Of a stretch of 64,000 bases of DNA, positions 35,190 through 44,348 are shown in pieces. The position numbers and the translations under genes were made by a program. The DNA comes from Sphingomicrobium arenosum. GTDB taxonomy: Bacteria; Pseudomonadota; Alphaproteobacteria; Sphingomonadales; Sphingomonadaceae. The notes beneath the pieces are model-generated. The model was not told where the DNA came from and made no database searches. It worked only from the letters and a program-made list of their open reading frames with translations. Position 1 is the stretch's first letter. Every line of letters starts with the position of its first letter. The stretch covers positions 1,054,001-1,118,000 of the forward strand of contig NZ_JANPVN010000001.1 in NCBI RefSeq assembly GCF_026157085.1. The letters are read 5' to 3'.

Positions 35190-36545
35190 ATGTTCGATCG
35201 TCGCCAATTTCTCGCCGCCGGCCTGTCCGGCACCACGCTCGCCGCCGCGCTGCCCGGCACGGCCACCGCGCAAGTCTGGACCGCCGACGGCGCCTACGGC
35301 AAACCCGCCCCCACCTATCCCTTCTCCCCGCAAGTCTACGCCGCCCGCCGCGCCGCGCTGGCGCGGGAACTGGATGGCGGCGTCGCGGTCCTTTATGGCG
35401 CGACGCGCATCGATCCCACCGAAACCGTCCTCATGACCGAGGGCGCGCGCCCCATTCAGGACATGGACTTCGCCTATCTCACCGGCCTCCATGACGAGCC
35501 CGGCGCCGCCATCGTCCTCGCCCCCGCCGAACGCGTGCGCAAGGAAGAGCTCTACCTCCCCGACCGCTCGGAGCGCTACGAACGATGGGAGGGCGAGCGC
35601 GTCTCGGTCAGTCGCGCGCTGCGCGAGCGTACTGGTTTCAACCGCATCCTTCGCGGCAGCGCGCCCGACGTCCTCCTCACCGAGTTGGCGCAGGCCCACA
35701 AGAAGCTCGTCTTCCTCGGCCCGCTCGCGAGCCCCAATGCCCCCGTGCCCCCCGCGCTCGCGCTTTACCAGCGCATCGCCCAGCGCGTCCCCGGCACCAC
35801 CATCGTCAGCCGCCCCGACCTCATCGAGCGGATGCGCACCATCAAGGAGCCGCGCGAGCTCGAACTGATGCAAAAGGCGATCGACGCCACCGCCGCGGGC
35901 CATCTCGCCGCCATGCGTTCGGCTCGACCAGGCATGAGCGAACGCGAACTGGTCCACATCATTGAAAACGCTTTCCGCGCCGCCGGCGCCGACCATCTCG
36001 CCTTCCCTTCGATCACTGCCGCAGGCCGCGCCGGCGCGACGCTTCACTACACCGGCCGCGACGGCACCATCGGCGACGGCGATCTCGTCCTCAACGACAT
36101 CGGCGCATCCTACCGCACCTATGCCGCTGACATCACCCGCACCTTCCCGGTCAGCGGCACCTTCTCGCCAGCGCAGCGCGCCGCCTACGAAGCCGTGCTC
36201 GACGCGCAGGTCGCCGCCGCCCGCGCCATGCGCCCCGGTGCCTATTTCCATGAGGTGCAGGTCGTCGCCGAGAACAGCCTCGAGGCCGCCGGCTACCGCG
36301 ACGATTTCTGGCACGGCCTGGGGCATTTCGTCGGCCTCGATGTCCATGACGTAGGCGACTATCGCGCGCCCTTGCCCGAAAATGCCGTCCTCACCATCGA
36401 GCCCGGCGTCTACCGCCCACAGGAAAATTTCGGCATCCGCATCGAGGATGAATTCCTCGTCACCGGATCGGGCAGCCGCCGCATGAGCGAGGCCATCCCT
36501 TACCGGCCCGACGACGTCGAAGCCGCCGTCCGCTCGGGCCGCTAG
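35190..36545 (+). CDS. Exported Xaa-Pro aminopeptidase-like metallopeptidase (M24B)
   Basis: The 451-residue product has a Tat signal (DRRQFLAAGLSG at residues 3-14). The pita-bread M24 domain has metal ligands in LNDIGASYRTYAADITRTFPV (two Asp), WHGLGHFVGLDVHDVGD (His), LTIEPGVY (Glu) and IRIEDEFLV (Glu). The N-terminal creatinase-like domain contains DMDFAYLTGLHDEPGAAIVL. It should cleave an N-terminal residue before proline in the periplasm. It lies between a serine hydrolase and an amidohydrolase, suggesting peptide breakdown. Confidence 0.93.
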   Translation: MFDRRQFLAAGLSGTTLAAALPGTATAQVWTADGAYGKPAPTYPFSPQVYAARRAALARELDGGVAVLYGATRIDPTETVLMTEGARPIQDMDFAYLTGLHDEPGAAIVLAPAERVRKEELYLPDRSERYERWEGERVSVSRALRERTGFNRILRGSAPDVLLTELAQAHKKLVFLGPLASPNAPVPPALALYQRIAQRVPGTTIVSRPDLIERMRTIKEPRELELMQKAIDATAAGHLAAMRSARPGMSERELVHIIENAFRAAGADHLAFPSITAAGRAGATLHYTGRDGTIGDGDLVLNDIGASYRTYAADITRTFPVSGTFSPAQRAAYEAVLDAQVAAARAMRPGAYFHEVQVVAENSLEAAGYRDDFWHGLGHFVGLDVHDVGDYRAPLPENAVLTIEPGVYRPQENFGIRIEDEFLVTGSGSRRMSEAIPYRPDDVEAAVRSGR

Positions 36546-36558
36546 AGGGGCGCGCGCC

Positions 36559-37926
36559 ATGCTCCTCGCCGCCCTTCCCCTCGCCCTCCAGCCGATCCAG
36601 CCGCCCAGCGCCTTCGTCGGCGTCGACGTGGTCGATGTCGAGAACGGCACGATTATCGAGGATCGCACCGTCCTCGTCGAAAATAACCACATCACCGCGA
36701 TCACCGCCGCCGACGCGCCCATCCCCGAGGGCACGCAGCTGATTCAAGGTGGTGGCCGCTACCTCATGCCCGGCCTTGCCGACATGCACGTCCATTCGAC
36801 CAACACCGACTGGTTCCCGCTCTTCATCGCCGAAGGGGTCACCACCGTGCGCGTCATGTGGGGGCGCCCCTTCCTCCTCGACTTGCGCGATGAAATCCGC
36901 GCCGGCGACTTAATCGGCCCCGACATGATGATCGCCGGCGCGGTCATCGGTGGCCCGCCGACCATGTATGCCAGCGCCGTCGCCTACACCGACCCCGCCG
37001 AGGCCCGCGCCGAAGTCGCGCGCCAGGCTGCCGCCGGCTACGACTTCATCAAGATCGTCGCCAACCTCTCCCCCGACGTCTATGCCGCCATCGTCGATGA
37101 ATCCGCCCGCCAGGGCCTGCGCTTCGCGGGCCATGTCTCCGACGATATCGGCATCGAGCGGATGATCGCCGACCGGATACAGAGCATCGAACATTGGAAC
37201 GGCTTCGACGCGGTCGAGCTTGCCGACGAATATAAGGAGCGACGCGGCAAGGCGCGCCTCCTTCGCTCGGGCGAGGTCGCGCTCGACACCATGTACCCGC
37301 CCGAACGCCGTGCCCGCCTCGTCGCTGCCCTCAAGAATGCCGAGGTCGCCATCGTCCCGACCATGTCGGTCTGGGAAGGCGAGAGACTGAGTTGCGCCGA
37401 GCACGAAGCGCGCATGGCGCGCCCCGAATTGCGCTATGTGCGCCGCTTCCATCATGACTGGTGGGCGACCAAGAGCCCCTGCCCCACAGGCTCGCCCGAA
37501 GACCTCGCGCGCCTCGACTCCAAGGCGTTCGAAGCCGTCGAAGCTGCCGACCTGCGCGCGCTCATCGATGCTGACGCGCTCCTGCTCTCGGGCAGCGACA
37601 GTGCTAATCCGCACATCCTGCCCGCCATCGGTCTCCATGAGGAAATCGCGCTGATGGTGAAACGCGGCCTCACCCCCGCCGAAGCGCTGCGCACCTCCAC
37701 CATCAATGTCGCCCGCTTCCTCGGCGAGGACGATTCCCAGCGCCGCATCGCCGTCGGGGCGCAGGCCGATCTCCTCCTCCTCACCGCCAATCCCTTGGAC
37801 GACATCGCCAATACCCGCGCCATCCACGGCGTCATGATCGATGGCCGCTGGCTCAACCCCGCCTCGCTGCACGCGTTTAAGGACTGGACCGCACAGGCCG
37901 TCGCCCAAAGCAGCGCGGCCGAATAA
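36559..37926 (+). CDS. Exported amidohydrolase (imidazolonepropionase-like)
   Basis: The 455-residue metal-dependent hydrolase of the amidohydrolase superfamily has a short signal-like N-terminus (MLLAALPLALQPIQ). Metal-site motifs are the HxH of PGLADMHVHS, the Lys of YDFIKIVAN, His of FAGHVSDD and SIEHWNGFD, and the Asp of LLSGSDSANPHI. Some relatives cleave dipeptides (Xaa-Pro, Xaa-Arg/Lys); substrate here is unproven. It begins 13 nt after the M24 stop, so the two are probably one operon. Confidence 0.9.
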   Translation: MLLAALPLALQPIQPPSAFVGVDVVDVENGTIIEDRTVLVENNHITAITAADAPIPEGTQLIQGGGRYLMPGLADMHVHSTNTDWFPLFIAEGVTTVRVMWGRPFLLDLRDEIRAGDLIGPDMMIAGAVIGGPPTMYASAVAYTDPAEARAEVARQAAAGYDFIKIVANLSPDVYAAIVDESARQGLRFAGHVSDDIGIERMIADRIQSIEHWNGFDAVELADEYKERRGKARLLRSGEVALDTMYPPERRARLVAALKNAEVAIVPTMSVWEGERLSCAEHEARMARPELRYVRRFHHDWWATKSPCPTGSPEDLARLDSKAFEAVEAADLRALIDADALLLSGSDSANPHILPAIGLHEEIALMVKRGLTPAEALRTSTINVARFLGEDDSQRRIAVGAQADLLLLTANPLDDIANTRAIHGVMIDGRWLNPASLHAFKDWTAQAVAQSSAAE

Positions 37927-37972
37927 TCCTCCCTTAAGCCCCACCCTCTAGAAGGCGCAGCGGGAGGCGCCG

Positions 37973-38734
37973 ATGAGCCGCGACGAATTTTCTATCTTCG
38001 CCCTGGTGGCGGTGTTTCTCGGCCTGCTGCTGGTCGGCGGCATCAATCATTGGATCATCCAGCGCTCGCCCCCCGGCAAGCCGCGCCATCGTCGGCTCGT
38101 CAGCCTCCTCGTCGTCGCCGCGCTGGGGATCGGCCCTACCCTCTGGGCGGTCGACAATGCCAACGGCTGGCGCAGCGTGGATGAGGGCGTCGACCGCTTC
38201 TTCGCCCTACCCGGCATCGATATGCCCGAGCCGCGCTGGGACCATCGCTATTCCAACCGCTGCGCCAGCGACCGCGAACAAAATCTCGCGCTGTTCCTCG
38301 ACATCGAGGGCGGCGAGCTGCCGCCTGCGACCCGCGCCGCGCTCCCCGGCCGCCTCCTCGCCTATCTCGCCGATTATCACGACGTCTCAGCCTCGGGCAT
38401 CACCATTCACCCGGGCGCGCTCGACTGGCATCGCCTCGGCCCGTGGGACTATGACCGCGACCGCCCCATGTACCCCCGGCGCTACACGCGCATCACCAGC
38501 GACCATGTCTGCGCCAGCGTCAATCGCTCGGGCGACGACGTCGAGCTCATTCGCTGCAACCCCGTCGACGACCCAAACCCCCGCGGCAGCGCTGGCTATG
38601 TCCTCGCGGTTCATGACGATGTGCGCGACCGGCTCGATATCGAACTCATTCATGCAAAGCGCGCACCCTATTGGTGCGAAAACCCGATCCGCGAGCGTGT
38701 CAACGCGCTCCTCGGCCTCCCCCATCCGGGCTGA
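37973..38734 (+). CDS. Hypothetical protein with two N-terminal TM helices
   Basis: The 253-residue protein has hydrophobic segments (about residues 7-28 and 43-58), then a larger, probably extracytoplasmic, domain with several Cys residues and tryptophans (WDHRYSNRC, DWHRLGPWDYD, PYWCENP). No family is recognised. The upstream gene ends 46 nt before, and a GGGAGGCGCCG ribosome site precedes the ATG. It lies ahead of parE. Confidence 0.65.
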   Translation: MSRDEFSIFALVAVFLGLLLVGGINHWIIQRSPPGKPRHRRLVSLLVVAALGIGPTLWAVDNANGWRSVDEGVDRFFALPGIDMPEPRWDHRYSNRCASDREQNLALFLDIEGGELPPATRAALPGRLLAYLADYHDVSASGITIHPGALDWHRLGPWDYDRDRPMYPRRYTRITSDHVCASVNRSGDDVELIRCNPVDDPNPRGSAGYVLAVHDDVRDRLDIELIHAKRAPYWCENPIRERVNALLGLPHPG

Positions 38735-38783
38735 AGGCTTTCGCTTGGCAGCGATGCCCGCCTGACCCTATAGCTTCTCGACA

Positions 38784-40775
38784 ATGTCCGACGAACTTTT
38801 CGATTCCGCTCCGTCTCAACCGACGCCCTCCGATTATGACGCTTCCTCGATCGAGGTGCTCGAGGGCTTGGAACCCGTCCGCCGTCGCCCCGGCATGTAT
38901 ATCGGCGGCACCGATGCGCGCGCGCTCCATCATCTCGCCGCCGAGGTCATCGACAATTCGATGGACGAAGCCGTCGCGGGCCACGCCACCCGGATCGAGA
39001 TCGAGCTTGACGAGGGCAACCGCCTGACCGTCGCCGACAATGGCCGCGGCATTCCCATCGACCCGCACCCAAAGTTCAAGGACAAGTCGGCGCTCGAGGT
39101 CATCCTCACCACGCTCCACTCGGGCGGCAAGTTCGAGGGCAAGGCCTATGCGACGTCGGGCGGCCTCCACGGCGTCGGCGTCAGCGTCGTCAACGCCCTC
39201 TCGACCGAGACCGTGGTCGAAGTCGCCCGCGACAAGACCGTCTATCGCCAGACCTTCGCCAAGGGTCACGCCACCTCGAAGCTTCAGGAAGTCGGCGCCG
39301 CCCCCAACCGGCGCGGCACCAAGGTGACCTTCACCCCCGACCCCGAGATCTTCGGCGCCGATGCGAAGTTCAACCCCAAGCGTCTCCATGACCTCGCCCG
39401 CTCGAAAGCCTATCTCTACGGCGGCGTCGAGATCCGCTGGAAATGCGCGCCCAGCCTCGCCAAGGACGACGTCCCCGAGAGCGCGACCTTCAAGTTCGAC
39501 AACGGCCTTGCCGACCACCTTACCGAGATGCTCGGCGACCGGGGCACGATCACCAGCCCCGCTTTCTCAGGGTCGCAGGACTTCCCCGACGACCAGGGCC
39601 GCTGCGAATGGGCCATCGCCTGGCCGCTGTGGACCGACGGCTACCAGCGCTACTATTGCAACACGATCCCCACCCCCGATGGCGGCACCCACGAGGCGGG
39701 CTTGCGCGCCGCGCTGACCAAGGGCCTGCGCGCCTTCGGCGAATTGGTGGGCGAGAAGAAAGCCGCCAAAATCACCGCCGACGACGTGTTCGGCGGGATC
39801 GAATGCCTGCTGTCGGTCTTCATCCGCGATCCGCATTTCCAGTCGCAGACCAAGGACCGCCTGACGAGCCTCGAAGCCGCGCGCTTCGTCGAAAATGCCG
39901 TGCGCGACCATTTCGACCATTATCTCGCCGACAATATGGATCGCGGCCGCGCGCTCCTCGGCTCTGTCCTCGAGCGCATGGACGAACGCCTCAAGCGCCG
40001 CGCCGAACGCGAGGTGAAGCGCAAGACCGCGACCAGCGCCAAGAAACTTCGCCTCCCCGGCAAGCTCACCGACTGCGCCAATTCCGGCTCGGACGAGGGC
40101 GAAACCGAACTGTTCATCGTCGAGGGCGACAGCGCGGGCGGCAGCGCCAAGCAGGCGCGCAACCGCAAGACGCAGGCCATCCTCCCCATCCGTGGCAAGA
40201 TCCTCAACGTCGCGTCGGCCACCCGCGAGAAAATCCGCGCCAACAGCGAGATCGCCGATCTGAGCCTCGCGCTCGGCTGCGGCATCCGCGACGATTATGA
40301 CGATGACAGCTTACGCTACGACAAGATCATCATCATGACCGACGCCGACGTCGACGGGGCGCATATCGCGACCCTGCTGATGACCTTCTTCTTCCAGGAA
40401 ATGCCCGAACTGGTGAAGCGCGGCCGCCTCTATCTCGCACAGCCCCCGCTCTACCGCCTCACCGCAGGCTCCAAGTCGCTCTACGCCCGCGACGATGCGC
40501 ATCGCGCCGAGCTCGAGGACAAGCATTTCAAGGGCAAGAAGGTCGAGGTCAGCCGCTTCAAGGGCCTTGGCGAGATGAATCCCAATCAGCTCAAGGAAAC
40601 CACCATGGACCCCGCGAGCCGCAGCCTCATCCGCATCACCCTGCCGACCGACTATCAGGACCAGCAGCCCGCGCGCGACGTCGTCGAACGCCTCATGGGC
40701 AAGAAACCCGAGCATCGTTTCGCCTTCATCCAGGCCGAGGCACCGGGGCTTGAAGAAGGCGCCATCGACGTATAG
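38784..40775 (+). CDS. parE: DNA topoisomerase IV subunit B
   Basis: The 663-residue ATPase subunit decatenates chromosomes with ParC. It has the GHKL ATPase start ([64 protein letters not shown]) and the TOPRIM region ([19 protein letters not shown]). [19 protein letters not shown] is the metal-binding block. parC is not in the window. The length is typical for ParE. Confidence 0.97.
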   Translation: MSDELFDSAPSQPTPSDYDASSIEVLEGLEPVRRRPGMYIGGTDARALHHLAAEVIDNSMDEAVAGHATRIEIELDEGNRLTVADNGRGIPIDPHPKFKDKSALEVILTTLHSGGKFEGKAYATSGGLHGVGVSVVNALSTETVVEVARDKTVYRQTFAKGHATSKLQEVGAAPNRRGTKVTFTPDPEIFGADAKFNPKRLHDLARSKAYLYGGVEIRWKCAPSLAKDDVPESATFKFDNGLADHLTEMLGDRGTITSPAFSGSQDFPDDQGRCEWAIAWPLWTDGYQRYYCNTIPTPDGGTHEAGLRAALTKGLRAFGELVGEKKAAKITADDVFGGIECLLSVFIRDPHFQSQTKDRLTSLEAARFVENAVRDHFDHYLADNMDRGRALLGSVLERMDERLKRRAEREVKRKTATSAKKLRLPGKLTDCANSGSDEGETELFIVEGDSAGGSAKQARNRKTQAILPIRGKILNVASATREKIRANSEIADLSLALGCGIRDDYDDDSLRYDKIIIMTDADVDGAHIATLLMTFFFQEMPELVKRGRLYLAQPPLYRLTAGSKSLYARDDAHRAELEDKHFKGKKVEVSRFKGLGEMNPNQLKETTMDPASRSLIRITLPTDYQDQQPARDVVERLMGKKPEHRFAFIQAEAPGLEEGAIDV

Positions 40776-40823
40776 CGTCCCAGCCGGGGTTTAGGGACGT
40801 TTCGCGTTAGGAGACGTCTCCAG

Positions 40824-41978
40824 ATGTTGCTGTCCGTCCTGCTGGCGACTGCCAGCCCGATCACGCAGACCGCTCCGCAGCCCAGCGATCCCGACACCAT
40901 CGTCGTCACCGGCTATGCGCTCGACGAGAGCAAGGCCGCGCTCGACGCCTGCCTCGCCCGCGACTGCCCGCCCGACGAGGATGTGGACGCCTCCATTGTC
41001 CATGCCCGCAACCAATTCGCCGCCGGTGACCTGCGCGGGGCGCGCGCGACGCTCGAATCCACCGTGCGCCGCAACCGGCGCGAGAGCGACCGCTTCCCCG
41101 TCCATCTCTACAATGCGCACAATGGCCTCGGCATGCTCAACACGCATCTGGGCGCCACCGACAAGGCGCAGAGCAGCCGCTACGCCGCCCTGCGCGCGCT
41201 GAAGGATGGTCTGCCCGAAAACGACCCCTTCATTTTCAAGGCCCGGATCGAGGCCGCACTCGACGAAGTGGCGCGCGACCAGATCACGCGCGCCGAGACC
41301 ATGTTCGACGATATCGCCGAGGACGCCCGCGACCTCGGCTATGCCGAGATCGCCGCGCTCGCGGACATCCACCGCTCGCGCATCCTTCTCGTCAACAGCC
41401 GCCAGCGCGATGCCGGCCGCCTGCTCGCCGCGATCGTCCGCGACGAGGCCAACATCTCGCCCGACCTCAGGCTCAAGGCCAACCTCCTCCTCGCCTTGGC
41501 GCCCGAGCGCTACCGCGACGACATCGAGACCGACGCGATCACGGCGCGACTGGGCGGCGAAGTCGACCAGCTTGTCCTTGTCGATTCCCCACCGCTCGTG
41601 CCCGGAGGAAGGGGCGTTAACGCTGAACAGCTTTTCAAGGACGGCATGGGGCCGGCACAAAACGCCAGCGCCAACCGCCGCCCCATGGGCTCAATGGAAA
41701 ATCAATGGGCCGACTTCGCCTATACGGTCCAGCCCGACGGCAGCGTCACCGATGTCGAACTGATCGACGCCCCCGCCGACAATCACTGGACCGACCAGGT
41801 CCTCGCCCATCTCGAGGGCCGCCGCTATGCCCCCCACGGCAAGCCCGAGGCCATCGAGCGCCGCGAACGCTTCCTCCTCACCGGCAAGCTCGAAGTGCGC
41901 ACCGGCTCGCGCCTCCAGCAATTCGGCCCCGACCTCGAATATCATTCGGTCCTCCTGCCGACGCACGCCGCCAATTAA
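40824..41978 (+). CDS. Exported protein with a VVTGY motif and a TonB-C-like domain, copy 1
   Basis: The 384-residue product has a probable signal peptide (MLLSVLLATASP). A TIVVTGY motif (residues 25-31) is of the type found at the N-terminus of TonB-dependent receptors of sphingomonads. A helical, TPR-like middle follows, starting from DASIVHARNQFAAG. The C-terminal segment WADFAYTVQPDGSVTDVELIDAP and LEGRRYAP resembles the TonB C-terminal fold. There is no beta-barrel. It is a tandem paralogue of the next gene, 18 nt downstream. Function unknown. Confidence 0.75.
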   Translation: MLLSVLLATASPITQTAPQPSDPDTIVVTGYALDESKAALDACLARDCPPDEDVDASIVHARNQFAAGDLRGARATLESTVRRNRRESDRFPVHLYNAHNGLGMLNTHLGATDKAQSSRYAALRALKDGLPENDPFIFKARIEAALDEVARDQITRAETMFDDIAEDARDLGYAEIAALADIHRSRILLVNSRQRDAGRLLAAIVRDEANISPDLRLKANLLLALAPERYRDDIETDAITARLGGEVDQLVLVDSPPLVPGGRGVNAEQLFKDGMGPAQNASANRRPMGSMENQWADFAYTVQPDGSVTDVELIDAPADNHWTDQVLAHLEGRRYAPHGKPEAIERRERFLLTGKLEVRTGSRLQQFGPDLEYHSVLLPTHAAN

Positions 41979-41996
41979 TCCTGAAAGGATTTCTCC

Positions 41997-43133
41997 ATGT
42001 CGATTGTCGCCATCGCGCTCGCTGCGGCCCTCCCACAGGCCAGCAACACGGACGATGATCCCATCATCGTCACTGGCTATGCGCTTGAGGAAAGCCGCGC
42101 CGCGCTCGACGCCTGCCTCGATCGCGATTGCCCGCCCGATGAGGACATGGACGCTTCCATCGTCCACGCTCGCAACCAATTCGCCGCCGGCGAATATCGC
42201 GGCGCCCAGCGCACGCTCGAAGCCTCGCTGCGCCGCAACTGGCGCGAGGGCGACGAATTTCCGATCCATCTCTCGAACCTCTACGTCTCGCATTCGACCG
42301 TGACCCGCCACCTCGGCCAGTTCGACCGGGCCCGATCGAGCGCCTATGCCAGCACGCGGGCGCTGAAGGCGGGGCTGCCCGACGACGACCCGCTGGTGCT
42401 CGAAGGCCGCATCGATGCCGCCGTCGCCTCGATGGACCACGGCCATGCAAGAGGCGTGATGCGCGAACTTCACGACATCGCCGAGGATGCCGACCGCCTC
42501 GGCTACATCGACCTCGCCGCCCAGGCCCGCGTCCAGCACGCCCGCGTGGAATATCTCGTCGGCGAAGAGCGTGCCGGCCGCCGCATCGCCGAGGCGATCT
42601 TCAGCAACGACAGCGTCGCCGGCTACATCCGCTATCGCGCCGGCATCCTTCTCTATCGCCATGCCGAGGACGCCGCCGAGCGCGCCGCGATCGAGGCGCT
42701 CCTGCCCGCGCTCGCTGCCGACCGCGCGGATGGCGACGCGACACCCATGCTGCTCGATGCGCCCGATTATGGCATCGATTTCGGTTACGACTTCTGGAAG
42801 GAAACGAGAGACTTCACGAAAGGCAATAGCGTCACGAAACGCCGTGCCGCCGCGCACATGCGCGATCAATGGATGGATGTCGCCTTCACCATCACAGAGG
42901 GTGGTGAGATCGAGGCCATCGACGTCATTGCCCGATCGGGCGACGGGCCGTGGGTCGACCGCATCCTGCGCCAGATCGAAGGCCGCCGCTATGTGGCCCG
43001 CCCCGGAAAGGGCGATTTCGACAAGATCGAGCGCTTCACCTTCGTCTCCAACCTCAGGCACATCAGCGGCTCGCGCATCCCGCAATATGACGAGAAGATC
43101 GAAGTCCATTCGGTCGACATGACCGACTATTGA
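41997..43133 (+). CDS. Exported protein with a VVTGY-like motif and a TonB-C-like domain, copy 2
   Basis: The 378-residue product shares ALDACLDRDCPPDEDMDASI and DASIVHARNQFAAG with copy 1, has PIIVTGYAL (22-30), and a C-terminal WMDVAFTITEGGEIEAIDVI block like that of copy 1. The middle region is more diverged. The start is preceded by TCCTGAAAGGATTTCTCC. It is probably co-transcribed with copy 1. Followed by a hairpin (43148-43182). Confidence 0.75.
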   Translation: MSIVAIALAAALPQASNTDDDPIIVTGYALEESRAALDACLDRDCPPDEDMDASIVHARNQFAAGEYRGAQRTLEASLRRNWREGDEFPIHLSNLYVSHSTVTRHLGQFDRARSSAYASTRALKAGLPDDDPLVLEGRIDAAVASMDHGHARGVMRELHDIAEDADRLGYIDLAAQARVQHARVEYLVGEERAGRRIAEAIFSNDSVAGYIRYRAGILLYRHAEDAAERAAIEALLPALAADRADGDATPMLLDAPDYGIDFGYDFWKETRDFTKGNSVTKRRAAAHMRDQWMDVAFTITEGGEIEAIDVIARSGDGPWVDRILRQIEGRRYVARPGKGDFDKIERFTFVSNLRHISGSRIPQYDEKIEVHSVDMTDY

Positions 43134-43147
43134 TCGCCTTGGGGACC

Positions 43148-43182
43148 GGGGCGCGGCGGAAAATAGCTTTAAACCGCGCCCC
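43148..43182 (+). other. Intercistronic stem-loop after the VVTGY pair
   Basis: GGGGCGCGG (43148-43156) pairs exactly with CCGCGCCCC (43174-43182) around an A/T-rich 17-nt loop. There is no T-tract after it. It lies between the tandem pair and the potassium channel gene. Confidence 0.5.
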
Positions 43183-43202
43183 ACCCGCCCTATTGAAGCT
43201 CG

Positions 43203-44270
43203 ATGGACCGCAAGCAGCGCCCCGATCCCCGCGTCCGGCCGGGGCAGCAGATCCCCCTCCTGCGCCAGAAGAGCCCGCTATCGGGCTGGGCGCAATTCGG
43301 CATCCGAATGGGGCTCCTCTTCGCGCTCCTCTCCTTCATCATCGCGGTCCATTGGATCGAACGCGACGCTTTCGTCGACAATGTCGATGGCGAACTTTCC
43401 TTTGCCGACGTCATCTATTTTACCATGATCTCGGCGACGACGACGGGCTATGGCGACATCGTGCCCGTCACCGAACGCGCGCGTCTGTTCGACGCGCTCA
43501 TGGTTACGCCCGCGCGCATCTTCTTCATCTTGATTCTCGCGGGCACCGCCTACACCTTCGTCATCAAGCGAACCTGGGACACCTTCCTCATGCGCAGATT
43601 GCAACGCACCCTCACCGGCCATATCGTCGTCGCCGGTTTCGGCACCTCGGGCGGCGAGGCGGTCGACGAGCTGATCGCCCGCGGCGAGGATCCCAAGAAG
43701 ATCGTCGTCATCGACCAGAATCCCGACAGCATCGCCAAGGCCGAACGCATGGGCTGCATCGTCCTCCAGGCCGACGCCACGCGCGATGAAACCATGGAGG
43801 CCGTGCGCCTGCGCCAGGCCTCGACCATGATCATCTCGGCGGGCCGCGACGATACCTCGATCCTCATCTGCCTGACCGCGCGCCATCTGTGCCCCAAGCT
43901 GCACATCAGCCTCGCCGTGCGCGCCGAGGATAACGAATTTCCCGCCCGTGCCGCGGGCGCGACGACCGTCATCAACCCCACCAGCTTCGCCGGCCTCCTG
44001 CTCGCGGGCAGCGCGCATGGCGCGGGCATCGCCGACTATATGGCCGACCTCGCCAGCGCCACCGGCCGCGTCCGCCTCCACGAGCGCGAGATCGAACCTT
44101 TCGAGGTCGGCAAGTCCCTCAAAGACGCCGCCATCGGGCTTGGCGTGCGCATCCTGCGCGACGGCAAGGCGATCGGTTTCTGGGAAGAAGGCGCCCGCGA
44201 ATTGCGCGCCGGCGATCACATCATCGAAATCATCCCCGGCCACGCCTTCCCCGCCTGCAAGACGGGTTGA
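43203..44270 (+). CDS. Ion channel with RCK (TrkA-N/TrkA-C) domains
   Basis: The 355-residue protein has two TM helices (about 33-53 and 98-115) with a potassium selectivity filter TTTGYGD in the intervening pore loop. A TrkA-N nucleotide-binding domain (HIVVAGFGTSGGEAVDEL, Rossmann glycines) and a TrkA-C domain (REIEPFEVGKSLKDA...GDHIIEIIPG) follow. The 2TM-P-RCK order matches Kch/MthK-type potassium channels. Ligand unknown. Start at ATG 43203, 69 nt after the upstream stop. Confidence 0.92.
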   Translation: MDRKQRPDPRVRPGQQIPLLRQKSPLSGWAQFGIRMGLLFALLSFIIAVHWIERDAFVDNVDGELSFADVIYFTMISATTTGYGDIVPVTERARLFDALMVTPARIFFILILAGTAYTFVIKRTWDTFLMRRLQRTLTGHIVVAGFGTSGGEAVDELIARGEDPKKIVVIDQNPDSIAKAERMGCIVLQADATRDETMEAVRLRQASTMIISAGRDDTSILICLTARHLCPKLHISLAVRAEDNEFPARAAGATTVINPTSFAGLLLAGSAHGAGIADYMADLASATGRVRLHEREIEPFEVGKSLKDAAIGLGVRILRDGKAIGFWEEGARELRAGDHIIEIIPGHAFPACKTG

Positions 44271-44348
44271 TCCGCCCGCTATCATTTCGGTGAAGTAAAC
44301 ATTTCCGAAACCTCTATTCGTCACCATCCCATCAGATAAGGGGTGGAA

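Noticed and set aside
33666..36734. 1022-codon minus-strand open frame
   Set aside because: It is antisense to two plus-strand hydrolase genes with clear motifs; low complexity and no family features.
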